DNA from: Caldimonas thermodepolymerans
GTDB taxonomy: Bacteria > Pseudomonadota > Gammaproteobacteria > Burkholderiales > Burkholderiaceae_C
Assembly: GCF_015476235.1 (NCBI RefSeq)
Contig: NZ_CP064338.1
Coordinates: 1,116,001-1,180,000 of the forward strand
DNA length: 64,000 nt
Direction: 5' to 3'
In this document: one piece after another, positions 19,558-28,170 of the stretch
How the letters are laid out: each line of letters opens with the position of its first letter
How positions within the stretch are numbered: position 1 is the stretch's first letter
Position numbers and translations under genes: made by a program
Notes under the pieces: generated by a model
Database searches by the model: none
What the model was told of the DNA's origin: nothing
What the model saw: only the letters and a program-made list of their open reading frames with translations

Positions 19558-20007
19558 ATGGCCGACAGCACGTCTGCCGACGCCGCCGCGCGCGCCGACG
19601 AGGCGTCTGCTGCGGCGGCGCATGCCGGCGCGCCGCCGGCTTCGTTCGGCGAAGCCGTCGGGGCCCTGTGGGGCGAGCTGCGCGCCAGCCTGCACGAGCG
19701 CGTGCAGCTGTTCTCGCTGGAGACGCAGCGCACCGGCCTGACGCTGGTGCAGCTGATGCTCTATGCGGTGATGGCCGCGGTGCTGATCGTCACCGCCTGG
19801 CTGGCGCTGGTGTGCGGCCTCGGTGCCTGGCTGGTGCTGCACGGCAACGTGCACTGGGCCGTCGCGGTGGCGCTGCTGATCGTGCTCAACCTCGCGATGG
19901 CGGCGTGGCTGGGCTGGTCGATGCGCTCGCTGGTCCATCGCCTGGGATTTCCGGCGACCATCCGCCAGCTGCAGTCCCTGGGGCAGCAGCCGCCCCCGTC
20001 ATCCTGA
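19558..20007 (+). CDS. Holin-X/YqjE-type membrane protein
   Basis: 149 residues. An Ala-rich, charged N-terminus (1-30) leads to an amphipathic helix (LWGELRASLHERVQLFSLETQRTG region) and two strong transmembrane helices (about 65-90 and 97-122). This layout matches the phage_holin_3_6/YqjE family, usually found next to YqjD/DUF883 genes as here (gap of two bases). Despite the name it is a chromosomal membrane protein, not part of a phage, and there are no lysis genes nearby. It probably forms an inner-membrane complex with the DUF883 partner. Function is unproven. Confidence 0.82.
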   Translation: MADSTSADAAARADEASAAAAHAGAPPASFGEAVGALWGELRASLHERVQLFSLETQRTGLTLVQLMLYAVMAAVLIVTAWLALVCGLGAWLVLHGNVHWAVAVALLIVLNLAMAAWLGWSMRSLVHRLGFPATIRQLQSLGQQPPPSS

Positions 20008-20027
20008 CCCGCGCCCCGAGGAGCCCC

Positions 20028-20951
20028 ATGCTGCGGTCCACGCTGGAACAGATCGAGCAACGCATCCGCGAGACCGAGGCGCGGATCCGCCAACAAGATG
20101 CCCGCACGGTCGCCACGTGGCAGCAGCTGCGCGCCGCCGGCCGGCAGCGCCTGCGCACCGCCCTGGTCGGCGCGGCCACCACGCTGGCGGGCGGCTGGCT
20201 GCTCGGCCGCCTGGGACGACGCCGGCGCACGGCCGCAGGTGCCGGGCCGCGCCGCCGCCGTCGCGCCCGCCACGGCCTGCTGCGCCCGCTGCTGACACCG
20301 GTACTGCTGCCACTGGTCACCTCGTTCGTCGCACCGCTGGTCGGGCGCAAGGGCGGGGCGTTCCTGGCCGGGTTCGGCCTGCCGTTTCCGGTGGTCGAAC
20401 CGCCCGAGCTTTCCGTCGTGCCGGTCGACCTGCAGCGCTATGCGGGGCTGTGGTTCGAGGTGGCTCGCCTGCCCAACCGCTACCAGGACGAGTGCGCCAG
20501 CGACGTGCAGGCGCTGTACGAGCTGCAACCTGAAGGCGGCTTGCGTGTCGTCAATCGCTGCGTGCGCAGCGACGGCACACTGCAGCAAGCGGAGGCGGTG
20601 GGGCGTCCGGCCGCCAGGATGCCGCCGGGCTGGCTGGAGGTCTGCTTCGCCCCCGCCTGGCTGCACTGGTGGCCGGGCGTGTGGGCCGACTACTGCGTGA
20701 TGGCCGTGGCACCCGACTACAGCAGCGCGCTGGTGGGCACGCCGGAACGCGATGCGCTGTGGATCCTCTCGCGCACGCCGCAGCTCGCCGACGAGGTCTA
20801 TGCCGGCTACGTCGAAAAGGCGCGCGGGCAGGGCTTCCCGGTCGAGAAGCTGGTGCGTACCGCCCACACCGCCCCTGACGAGGGCGCGGCGATGCCCCGG
20901 GTGCCTGCGCAGGCTGCGGCGGCCGCGGCGCAGGCGACGGCCCTGCACTGA
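20028..20951 (+). CDS. Lipocalin (Blc-like) fused to a basic membrane-associated N-terminal region
   Basis: 307 residues from the ATG at 20028, with GAGGAG upstream. Residues 1-40 form a charged coiled-coil-like helix (EQIEQRIRETEARIRQQDAR). Residues about 45-62 are hydrophobic, then comes a very Arg-rich stretch (RRRRRAR) and a second hydrophobic segment (LLTPVLLPLVTSFVAPLVG). The lipocalin domain starts around 135: YAGLWFEVARLPNRYQ with the G-x-W signature, ECASDVQALYEL, and WADYCVMAVAPDY near the end. Free-standing Blc proteins are short lipoproteins that bind lysophospholipids. Here the lipobox is replaced by a membrane-anchor module, which would hold the barrel at the inner membrane. It starts 20 bases after the holin-like gene. 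Confidence 0.75.
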   Translation: MLRSTLEQIEQRIRETEARIRQQDARTVATWQQLRAAGRQRLRTALVGAATTLAGGWLLGRLGRRRRTAAGAGPRRRRRARHGLLRPLLTPVLLPLVTSFVAPLVGRKGGAFLAGFGLPFPVVEPPELSVVPVDLQRYAGLWFEVARLPNRYQDECASDVQALYELQPEGGLRVVNRCVRSDGTLQQAEAVGRPAARMPPGWLEVCFAPAWLHWWPGVWADYCVMAVAPDYSSALVGTPERDALWILSRTPQLADEVYAGYVEKARGQGFPVEKLVRTAHTAPDEGAAMPRVPAQAAAAAAQATALH

Positions 20952-21020
20952 GCCGGCAGCCGGGGCACCCCGCTTGCTGGCAGGTGAAGACGGCCCTCGG
21001 CCGAGCGAAGGAGTCATGGC

Positions 21021-21467
21021 ATGGCACAAAGCAGCGTGGTGGGCGGACGCCGGGTCCCGCAAGCGGGCGAAGGCCGGCAGGGCGGGCCGCTCGGCCCGAG
21101 CGACAGTTCCGACAGCGGCAGCGACCTGCTGGGCGGACCCGGGCTGACCGATGCGCAGGCCGAAGGGCTGGATGCCGGCACCACCTCGGGGCTGGATCGC
21201 TCGCCCGGGGCAGGCGCCGACCAGGGGGATCCGGAACTCGACGACGGCAGCGATGCCGCGGGCACCGGGTCGCGGGCGCTGGCCGACCGCGATGGCGGCG
21301 TGACCGGAGGGGCCGACATCGCCCCGGACCGCGTCGTGCCGCTCGATCCCGAGCTGTTGCAGGAGCTGGGCGAGGACGGGCTGGAGGCGATCACCGGCGA
21401 GAACCTGGTCGTCGACGACGACGAAGAGGCCGACGAGGACGACGCGGCCGGACGGCCCGAGGACTGA
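21021..21467 (+). CDS. Acidic low-complexity protein of unknown function
   Basis: 148 residues, dominated by Gly, Asp, Ser and Ala, with almost no hydrophobic core. SDSSDSGSDLL (about 28-38), TTSGLD and GAGADQGDPELDDGSDAAGTG precede a more ordered PDRVVPLDPELLQELGEDGLEAI segment, and the C-terminus is a DDDEEADEDD tail. It is predicted to be disordered. Similar proteins are scattered through Burkholderiales, often under misleading names. GAAGGAG lies seven bases before the ATG at 21021. It closes the run of stress/envelope genes and converges on the hybrid kinase. No function is proposed. Confidence 0.7.
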   Translation: MAQSSVVGGRRVPQAGEGRQGGPLGPSDSSDSGSDLLGGPGLTDAQAEGLDAGTTSGLDRSPGAGADQGDPELDDGSDAAGTGSRALADRDGGVTGGADIAPDRVVPLDPELLQELGEDGLEAITGENLVVDDDEEADEDDAAGRPED

Positions 21468-21487
21468 GCCACCGCACCGGGCCGGCT

Positions 21488-24400
21488 TCAGGTGCCGGCC
21501 AGGATGTTCTGCAGCATCGCCACGTCGATCGGCTTGACCATGTGCGCATCGAACCCCGCGGTCAACGCGCGTTCGATGTCGTGCGGCTGCCCGTAGCCCG
21601 ACAGGGCGATCAGGCGCGTGCGGTGCCCGACCGCGCGCAGGCGCTGCGCCACCTCGTAGCCGTTCAGCCCGGGCAGGCCGATGTCGATCAGCGCGACGTC
21701 CGGCGTTTCCTCCAGCACCTTCTGCAAGCCCGTCTCGCCGTCCGGTGCGGTCGTCACGCGGTGGCCGGCGAGGGTGAGCAGGTTCTCGATCGCGGCTCGG
21801 GCGTCCTCGTTGTCCTCCACGACCACCACATGGCGCCGGGAGGCCAGCGGGGCCTGCGGGCGAGAGACGGCCATCACCGGCGGCGTCGCGCGCTTGAGCC
21901 GCACGGTGAAGGTGCTGCCCAGGTTCGGTCCGGGACTGGCGGCCTGCACCGTGCCGCCGTGCAGCTCGACCAGGCGCCGCACCAGGGTCAGCCCGATGCC
22001 CAGCCCGCCCTGGCGGCGGTCCAGCGTGCGCTCGCCCTGCACGAACAGGTCGAACACCCGGGGCAGCAGCGCCTCGGGGATGCCCGCGCCGGTGTCGCGC
22101 ACCTCCAGGACCGCGTCATTGCCGTCGATGCCGACACGCACGTGGATGCTGCCGCCATCCGGGGTGTACTTCACCGCGTTGGTCAGCAGGTTGGTCACCA
22201 CCTGCTCGAAGCGCATCGCGTCGACCATCACCCAGGCGTCCTGCAGGTCCACGGTGACGTGGTGATGCTTGAGCGCGCCGGAGACTTCGAGCGCACCGAG
22301 CGGGCGTTGCACCAGCTGGACCAGGTTCATGCACTGCCGGTTGAGGTTGATCTTGCCGGCCGTGGCGCGCGCCATGTCGAGCAGGTCGTTCATCAGGTTG
22401 GCCAGGTGGCTGGTCTGGCGGCTGATGATGCGACGCGCGCTCTGCGCGGTGTCGTTCTGTGCGCCCACGCGGTTGAGCACCTCCACGGCCGCGGCGATGG
22501 CGCCGAGCGGGTTGCGCAGCTCGTGGCCCAGCATGGCGAGGAACTCGTCCTTGGCGCGGTTGGCGTTCTCGGCGTCGCGCCGCGCGGCCTGTTCGCGCGC
22601 GATCAGTTCGGCACGCGCCTGCTCGGCCAGCTTCTGGTCGCTCACGTCCACGCTCACGCCGATCATGCGCGAGGGCCGGCCGTGCTCGTCGTAGGACAGC
22701 AGCACGCGGCTGGCGAGCCAGCGGATCGACCCGTCGGCGCGCTGCGCGCGGAACTCGAAGGTGGCCTGCCCGGCCTGCTGGGCAAGCGCCGCGTCGACCG
22801 CCTGGCGCACCGCGCGCGCGTCGTCGGACACCACGTGCTGTGCCCAGCCGTTCCAGCGCGGGTCGATCTGGTCCTGCGGGATGCCGAACAGCTTGGCCAG
22901 CCCCGAAGTCCAGACCATGCAGTCGTCGGCGAAGTGGTAGTCGAAGAAGCCGACATGGCCGGCTTCCTGCGCCAGCTCGACCAGGTTCTGGCTCTCGCGC
23001 AGCTGCCGCTCGGCGTCGATGAGGCGCTGCTCGGCACGCTTGCGCTCGGTGATGTCGGCAAAGGCCGCGATGGCACCGCGCGGCCGGCCTGCGGGGTCCA
23101 GCAGCGGCACCGCGTAGGCGAGCACGTTGATCGTGCGGCCGTCGGCGTGGACGATGTCGAGCTCCACGTCGCGCAGCTCGACGCCCTCGCGGCAGGCCTG
23201 CTGCAGCGGGCGCTGCTCGGCCGGCAGCTCCTGCCCGCGGCGGAACACCTGCGGCAGTCCGGCGGGCGAGGTGCCAGAGGGCTCCATGCGCGAGGCCTCC
23301 CGTGCAGGCGCGTCATCGAACATCGCCGCCAGCGCCGGGTTCATCAGCACCACGTTGCACTGCGGGTCCTGGGCGATCGCCAGCCCGATCGGGATGGTGG
23401 TGAACAGCGCCTCGAACTCGTCGGCCTTGGCCTGCAGGCGCGCGCGCGCCACCTCGCGCTGTTCGGCCGAGGAGACTAGTGCATCGCGCAGCGTCGCGAT
23501 CTCCCGCACGACGATCTTGCCGGGGGCGGACTGCGGGCCGTCCTTGGCCAGCTGCTGCAGCGGGCCGGTCACCTGGCGCGCCACCAGCAGGGCCAGCGCC
23601 AGTCCCAGCGAAAGCGACAGCAGGCCCGCACCCATGGCGGCCGCCACGGCAGCCAGCTGCGAGCGCTCGAACGGTTCGGCGGCGATGCCCACGCCGACGC
23701 CCCATCCGGCGGGCGGCACGCGGTGCCAGGCAGCGTAGGTGGTGCCGGCGACCAGGGGCGCATCGCGCAGCGGCGTGCCGTCGGCTCCGGCGTGCGCGGG
23801 GATCGTCTCGTGGCCGAGCGCCGGTGCGGCGTCGAGGCTGTGCGCGATGACCCGGTTGTTGGCGTCGAACAGCGACAGGAAGCCGCCCTTGGGCACGCTG
23901 GCCTGGCGCATCAGTGCCTGCCATTCGTGCGTGGTGATGCGCGCGCCCAGCACGTACCTCAGTTCGCCGCGCACCAGCACCGGCACCTGGATGCCGGTGA
24001 CGAGCTGGTCGGTGTCGTGGCCCAGCACGAGGTCGGTCACCACCGGCTCGCGGGTGCGCTTGATCTGGTCGAACTCCGGCGAACCGTCGACGTTGCCGAG
24101 CGGCGCGCCATACGGGCGGTCGGTGGAGAACAGCAGGGTGCCGTCGGAGGCGACCAGGTAGGCGCTGCGCCAGGTGTCGCGCATGGTCGGGCGGCGTGTC
24201 AGCGTGAGGTAGAAGCGGCGCACGTCGCCGGCCTGCAGCGAGTCGGACTGCGCCAGGATGGACAGCGCGTCGATGGACGACACGATCTCGCGCTCGACCG
24301 CCAGCGCGAAGGTGTGGGCGGTGCGGCGCAGCCCGTCCTCGATCTGCGAGCGGGCGCGCACCGTCTCCTGGTAGATCAGGTAGGAGACGAAGGCCGCCTG

Positions 24401-24544
24401 CGGCACCGTGGCGACCAGGATCACGATGACGAAGTAGGCGCGCAACGAGGCGGCCGGCCACTTCAGCCAGCCGCGCCCGGCCTCGCGGGCGCGGTCAGCA
24501 GGGCGCGCGCGTGCATCCTGCAGGCGGCGTGACGGTTCGGACAT
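21488..24544 (-). CDS. Hybrid sensor histidine kinase with two PAS domains and a receiver
   Basis: 1018 residues. Two transmembrane helices (about 34-55 and 302-325) enclose a periplasmic Cache-like sensor (LLFSTDRPYGAP, LVTGIQVPVLVRGELRY). Two PAS/PAC units follow (roughly 375-510 and 520-650, each ending in a D-I-T/DVSD boundary). The phospho-acceptor helix has FLAMLGHELRNPLGAI. The ATPase domain is intact, with N-box VVTNLLTNAVKYTP and boxes DTGAGIP and GLGIGL. A C-terminal receiver has VVVEDNEDAR and DIGLPGLNGYE with the phospho-acceptor Asp. It senses a small periplasmic ligand and signals to an unidentified partner. The divergent PRC-barrel gene is the closest neighbour upstream. Confidence 0.9.
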   Translation of the reverse strand: MSEPSRRLQDARARPADRAREAGRGWLKWPAASLRAYFVIVILVATVPQAAFVSYLIYQETVRARSQIEDGLRRTAHTFALAVEREIVSSIDALSILAQSDSLQAGDVRRFYLTLTRRPTMRDTWRSAYLVASDGTLLFSTDRPYGAPLGNVDGSPEFDQIKRTREPVVTDLVLGHDTDQLVTGIQVPVLVRGELRYVLGARITTHEWQALMRQASVPKGGFLSLFDANNRVIAHSLDAAPALGHETIPAHAGADGTPLRDAPLVAGTTYAAWHRVPPAGWGVGVGIAAEPFERSQLAAVAAAMGAGLLSLSLGLALALLVARQVTGPLQQLAKDGPQSAPGKIVVREIATLRDALVSSAEQREVARARLQAKADEFEALFTTIPIGLAIAQDPQCNVVLMNPALAAMFDDAPAREASRMEPSGTSPAGLPQVFRRGQELPAEQRPLQQACREGVELRDVELDIVHADGRTINVLAYAVPLLDPAGRPRGAIAAFADITERKRAEQRLIDAERQLRESQNLVELAQEAGHVGFFDYHFADDCMVWTSGLAKLFGIPQDQIDPRWNGWAQHVVSDDARAVRQAVDAALAQQAGQATFEFRAQRADGSIRWLASRVLLSYDEHGRPSRMIGVSVDVSDQKLAEQARAELIAREQAARRDAENANRAKDEFLAMLGHELRNPLGAIAAAVEVLNRVGAQNDTAQSARRIISRQTSHLANLMNDLLDMARATAGKINLNRQCMNLVQLVQRPLGALEVSGALKHHHVTVDLQDAWVMVDAMRFEQVVTNLLTNAVKYTPDGGSIHVRVGIDGNDAVLEVRDTGAGIPEALLPRVFDLFVQGERTLDRRQGGLGIGLTLVRRLVELHGGTVQAASPGPNLGSTFTVRLKRATPPVMAVSRPQAPLASRRHVVVVEDNEDARAAIENLLTLAGHRVTTAPDGETGLQKVLEETPDVALIDIGLPGLNGYEVAQRLRAVGHRTRLIALSGYGQPHDIERALTAGFDAHMVKPIDVAMLQNILAGT

Positions 24545-24829
24545 GGCGTTCAGCGCGATCGATCGGACGGGCCGGGGCGTGCTCTTGCAGGCCGGGGCGC
24601 TGCAGTGCGTAGTCTGCCCCCATCTCGCTCACAGGATGTAACTGATGCATACAAGTTGGGCGACGATGCGCCGGCGTCCGCGCTCGCGCCGGGACGGCAC
24701 GCCGCCGGTGCCTCGGGCACAGGGGTTGCCGACCATGGAGGGGCCCCGGCGTTGCGGGTCAGCTGCCCGGAACGGGGGGCACTCCGTTTCATTCCCTTGA
24801 AGTCACGACAGAGAGCAAGGAGACCGACG

Positions 24830-25234
24830 ATGGCCAACATCACACCGGGCGAAGGCGCCCGCATCGACATCAACAGCAGCGGCCCCGGCCCCCGTCTGAT
24901 GACGGCCGACACGCTGGAAGGCGACAAGGTGGTCAACCGCCAGGGCGAGACGCTCGGCAAGGTCACCGAGATCATGCTGGACGTGCCGCGCGGGCGCATC
25001 GCCTACGCGGTGATGTCCTCCGGCGGCTTCCTCGGCATGGGCGACAAGCTGTTCGCGATCCCGTGGGGGGCGCTCACGCTGGACACCGAGCGCAAGTGCT
25101 TCGTGCTCGACGCCGACAAGGAGGTGTTCGAGAGCGCGCCGGGGTTCGACAAGGACCAGTGGCCCAGCGATGCCGACATGGGCTGGCACCAGAGCGTGCA
25201 CCAGCACTACCACTCGCGCCCGTTCTGGGAGTGA
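24830..25234 (+). CDS. PRC-barrel domain protein
   Basis: 134 residues from the ATG at 24830 behind GCAAGGAG. The PRC-barrel fold covers about 22-105: TADTLEGDKVVNRQGETLGKVTEIMLDVPRGRIAYAV and then KLFAIPWGALTLD. A His-rich end (WHQSVHQHYH) follows. Stand-alone PRC-barrel proteins are small cytoplasmic or envelope-linked proteins of unclear role, frequently stress-responsive in this bacterial group. It is divergent from the hybrid kinase across 285 bases in which I see no gene. A clear terminator follows at 25251-25289, so it is monocistronic. Confidence 0.88.
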   Translation: MANITPGEGARIDINSSGPGPRLMTADTLEGDKVVNRQGETLGKVTEIMLDVPRGRIAYAVMSSGGFLGMGDKLFAIPWGALTLDTERKCFVLDADKEVFESAPGFDKDQWPSDADMGWHQSVHQHYHSRPFWE

Positions 25235-25250
25235 GCCTCCCCGGCCCGAC

Positions 25251-25289
25251 GGCCGCACGTCCCTGCCGGGGCGTGCGGCCTTCTTCTTT
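25251..25289 (+). terminator. Intrinsic terminator after the PRC-barrel gene
   Basis: A 9-base perfect stem (GGCCGCACG / CGTGCGGCC) with a 12-base loop is followed by TTCTTCTTT. It lies 16 bases after the stop codon. Confidence 0.8.
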
Positions 25290-25454
25290 GGCGCGCCGGG
25301 AAGTTTTACCGCGCTGCGGCGCGCAACTTACATGCAAGCCGCTTGAAGCTGCGCACGCCGCTGCCGGCGCGGGTCGCGACCGTGCGAGGCACGCCGATTG
25401 CCGGACCGGGGCACTGCCTTGCCGGCATCCGCCCGCAGTCCCCGGAGGTTCCGC

Positions 25455-26756
25455 ATGAAGATGGCCCGGATCAGCGAACACGCTTCGCCCCTGGCGACCC
25501 TGGGGGGCGTGGATGCAGGCGGACAGAACATCTATGTGATGCACATGGCGCAGTGCCTCGCACGCGCCGGACACGAAGTCGACGTCTACACGCGCCGCGA
25601 CGATCCGGCGCTGCCGACCGTCGTGCACCTGCGGCCCGGGCTGCGCGTGATCCATGTCGACGCGGGACCCGCCTGCTTCGTGCCGAAGGAGCAGTTGCTG
25701 CCGCACATGCAGGAGTTCGCGCAGGCCTGCGAGACGCGCTGCCGCCATGGCGGCGGCTACGACGTGGTGCATGCGAACTTCTTCATGTCAGGCTGCGTCG
25801 CGCTGCACCTCAAGCGCACCTTCGGAACGCCGTTCGCGATCACCTTCCATGCGCTCGGCCTCGTGCGGCGCGAACACCAGCGCGCCGCCGACGGCTTTCC
25901 CGACGAACGCATCGGCATCGAGCGCGAGCTGGTCGCGCAGGCGGACTGCGTCGTCGCCGAGTGCCCGCAGGATCGCCTGGACCTGATCCGCCTGTACGGC
26001 GCCGACCCCCGGCGCATGGTGACCGTGCCGTGCGGCTTCGACCCTGCCGAGTTCGGGCCGATGGACCGCACCGCAGTGCGCCGCGAGCTGGGGCTGGATC
26101 CCGACGAGTTCATCGTGCTGCAGCTGGGCCGGCTGGTGCCGCGCAAGGGCATCGACAACGTGATCCGGGCGATGGCGTACCTGGGCGAGGGGATGCCGTC
26201 GCGCCTGCTCGTGGTGGGCGGCGAGTCCGACACCCCGGACGAGCGCGTCACGCCCGAGATCGCCCGCCTGCGCGACGTCGCGCGCGAGGCCGGCGTGGAC
26301 GGGCGCGTGGTCTTCACCGGACGGCGCCAACGCGAGCGCCTGCGGCTGTACTACGGCGCCGCCGACGTGTTCGTGACCACGCCGTGGTACGAGCCCTTCG
26401 GCATCACGCCGCTGGAGGCGATGGCCTGCGGCAGGCCGGTGGTCGGCAGCGCGGTGGGCGGCATCCAGCACACCGTGATGCACGGCGTCACCGGCTTCCT
26501 CGTGCCACCGCACGACCCCGTGGCGCTGGGACGTCGCCTGGCCGCATTGCGCGACAACCCGGCACTGGCGCGCGCGCTCGGGCGCGCCGGCATCCGCCGC
26601 GCACGCTCGCTGTTCACCTGGGAGCGGGTGGCACGCCAGCTGGCCGGCGCGCTTGCGGTGCTGCGGCCCTCGCCGGTGCAGCACACGGCGGACGTCGTGC
26701 CCCTGCCGCGCGGTCGCTCCGCGCCGCTGGGCCTGGTCCATTCCGCGACCCACTGA
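25455..26756 (+). CDS. Glycosyltransferase family 4 (sucrose-synthase/SPS-like)
   Basis: 433 residues from the ATG at 25455, behind CGGAGG. The N-terminus ISEHASPLATLGGVDAGGQNIYV matches the G-G-x-D-x-G-G-Q-N loop of the sucrose synthase / sucrose-phosphate synthase / MshA-like GT4 group. AITFHALG, VPCGFDPAEF, QLGRLVPRKGIDN and YEPFGITPLEAMACGRPVVGSAVGG complete the donor site. It probably uses a UDP- or ADP-sugar. It is the first gene of the second glycan operon and is 20 bases before the SDR gene. About 165 bases upstream, after the terminator, must hold the operon promoter, but I cannot identify it. The acceptor is unknown. Confidence 0.85.
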   Translation: MKMARISEHASPLATLGGVDAGGQNIYVMHMAQCLARAGHEVDVYTRRDDPALPTVVHLRPGLRVIHVDAGPACFVPKEQLLPHMQEFAQACETRCRHGGGYDVVHANFFMSGCVALHLKRTFGTPFAITFHALGLVRREHQRAADGFPDERIGIERELVAQADCVVAECPQDRLDLIRLYGADPRRMVTVPCGFDPAEFGPMDRTAVRRELGLDPDEFIVLQLGRLVPRKGIDNVIRAMAYLGEGMPSRLLVVGGESDTPDERVTPEIARLRDVAREAGVDGRVVFTGRRQRERLRLYYGAADVFVTTPWYEPFGITPLEAMACGRPVVGSAVGGIQHTVMHGVTGFLVPPHDPVALGRRLAALRDNPALARALGRAGIRRARSLFTWERVARQLAGALAVLRPSPVQHTADVVPLPRGRSAPLGLVHSATH

Positions 26757-26776
26757 GCGCACGAAGGAGGGCAGGC

Positions 26777-27535
26777 ATGGTCACGTCGGCATCACCCGCG
26801 ATGACCCCGCTGGAGGGCCAGGTGGCGCTGGTCACCGGCGCCGGGCAAGGGCTGGGTGCGGCCATCGCGCGCACGCTGGCCGCCGGCGGTGCGCGCGTCG
26901 TGGTCGCCGATCTCCGGGGGCCGGGCTGCGAGCAGGTGGCCGGCGAGATCGAGGCGGCCGGCGGGCAGGCCCTGCCGCTGCAGCTCGACGTGGCCGACGC
27001 GGGCTCGGCCACCGCCGCAGTGGAGCACGCCGTGCAAGCGTTCGGCGCGCTCGACATCCTGGTCAACAACGCAGGCATCGATGTCACCAAGCCGGTCGAC
27101 GAGCTGACTTTCGCCGAGTGGGACCGGGTGATCGCGACCAACCTGCGCGGGCCGTTCGTGATGAGCAAGTGTGCGCTGCCTGTGCTGCGCGAGGGCGACC
27201 GCGGTCGCGGCGGGCAGATCGTCAACGTCGCCTCGACCGCGGCGCGGCGGGCCTGGCCGAACGCGAGCGCCTATCACGCCAGCAAGTGGGGCCTGCTCGG
27301 GCTGTCGCACGCGCTGCATGCGGAGTTCCGTCCGCACGGCGTGCGCGTGTCGGCGCTGATCGCCGGCGGCATGCGTACGCCGTTCCTGCTCGACCGCTTC
27401 GAAGGCATCGACCCGGGCAAGCTGCAGGACCCGGCCAACGTCGCGGTCGCGGTGCGCTTCCTGCTGACGATGCCGCGCGAATCGGTGATTCCCGAGATGA
27501 TGGTGTTGCCGCTGATGGAGACATCATGGCCCTGA
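26777..27535 (+). CDS. Short-chain dehydrogenase/reductase
   Basis: 252 residues. Classical SDR with TGAGQGLGAAIA (cofactor TGxxxGxG), ADLRG at the end of beta2 (suggesting NAD(H) preference), NNAGID, the catalytic Ser in NVASTA, and Y-H-A-S-K (YxxxK). It oxidises or reduces a hydroxyl/keto group in the cytoplasm. Its place between a GT4 and a heptose phosphatase suggests it modifies a sugar nucleotide or sugar phosphate, but the family is too broad to name the substrate. AAGGAGG precedes the ATG at 26777. It overlaps the next gene by ten bases. Confidence 0.85.
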   Translation: MVTSASPAMTPLEGQVALVTGAGQGLGAAIARTLAAGGARVVVADLRGPGCEQVAGEIEAAGGQALPLQLDVADAGSATAAVEHAVQAFGALDILVNNAGIDVTKPVDELTFAEWDRVIATNLRGPFVMSKCALPVLREGDRGRGGQIVNVASTAARRAWPNASAYHASKWGLLGLSHALHAEFRPHGVRVSALIAGGMRTPFLLDRFEGIDPGKLQDPANVAVAVRFLLTMPRESVIPEMMVLPLMETSWP

Positions 27536-28161
27536 ACCCCGATGCAACGGGCGGTGCGCCCGCGGTGTTCCTCGACAAGGACGGCACGGTGGTCGAGAAC
27601 GTGCCCTACAACGTCGACCCGGCGCAGCTGCGCTTCACCTCGCGCGCCGTCGCCGGGCTGCAGTGGCTGGCCGAGGCCGGCTACCGCATGGTGATGATCA
27701 GCAACCAGCCCGGTGTCGGCCTGGGACTGTTCGACGAACGCGCGCTGGCGCGCCTGCAGGAGGCCTTGATGCGCAGGCTTGCCGTGCATGGCGTCTTGCT
27801 CGACGGCTTCTACGCCTGCACGCATGCGCCCGGCCTGGACCCGTCCCGCCCGGGCTGCACCTGCCGCAAGCCCGCCCCCGGCCTGCTGCTGCGCGCGGCC
27901 GAGGAACTGCACCTCGACCTGTCGCGCTCGTGGATGGTGGGCGACATCCTGGACGACGTGGAGGCCGGCCGGCGTGCCGGCTGCCGTACCGTGATGCTGG
28001 ACGTCGGCAACGAGACGGTGTGGCGCACCTCGCCGCAGCGCATGCCGCACCACACGGCGCCCGACCTGCTCGCAGCGGCATGGCACATCACCGCGGCCGA
28101 CGGCGTCGCGGTCGCGACCCGTACGGCCGCGCGCCTGCCGGCCGCCCAACCCCGACCGTGA
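27526..28161 (+). CDS. gmhB: HAD-IIIA phosphatase, GmhB-like heptose bisphosphatase
   Basis: 211 residues, starting inside the end of the SDR gene. HAD motif I is FLDKDGTVVEN (nucleophile and acid/base Asp), motif II is MISNQPG, then come CRKPAPG (motif III Lys) and MVGDILDDVEAGRRAG (motif IV). A CTHAPG...CTC loop is the zinc-binding insertion typical of GmhB, which removes the C7 phosphate from D-glycero-D-manno-heptose 1,7-bisphosphate. It is slightly longer than E. coli GmhB at the C-terminus. It would complement HldE at 8142-9566 in ADP-heptose (beta) or serve a GDP-heptose (alpha) pathway. Anomer preference cannot be read from sequence. Histidinol phosphatase is a less likely alternative. 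Confidence 0.82.
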   Translation: MALNPDATGGAPAVFLDKDGTVVENVPYNVDPAQLRFTSRAVAGLQWLAEAGYRMVMISNQPGVGLGLFDERALARLQEALMRRLAVHGVLLDGFYACTHAPGLDPSRPGCTCRKPAPGLLLRAAEELHLDLSRSWMVGDILDDVEAGRRAGCRTVMLDVGNETVWRTSPQRMPHHTAPDLLAAAWHITAADGVAVATRTAARLPAAQPRP

Positions 28162-28170
28162 GGCCCACCG

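Noticed and set aside
19558-20007. Phage holin, hence prophage remnant
   Set aside because: This Holin-X/YqjE family is chromosomal next to DUF883 genes; no other phage gene is present.
21480-21500. Hairpin at the junction between acidic protein and hybrid kinase as a terminator
   Set aside because: A 7-base GC stem overlapping the kinase stop codon, with no T-tract on either strand.
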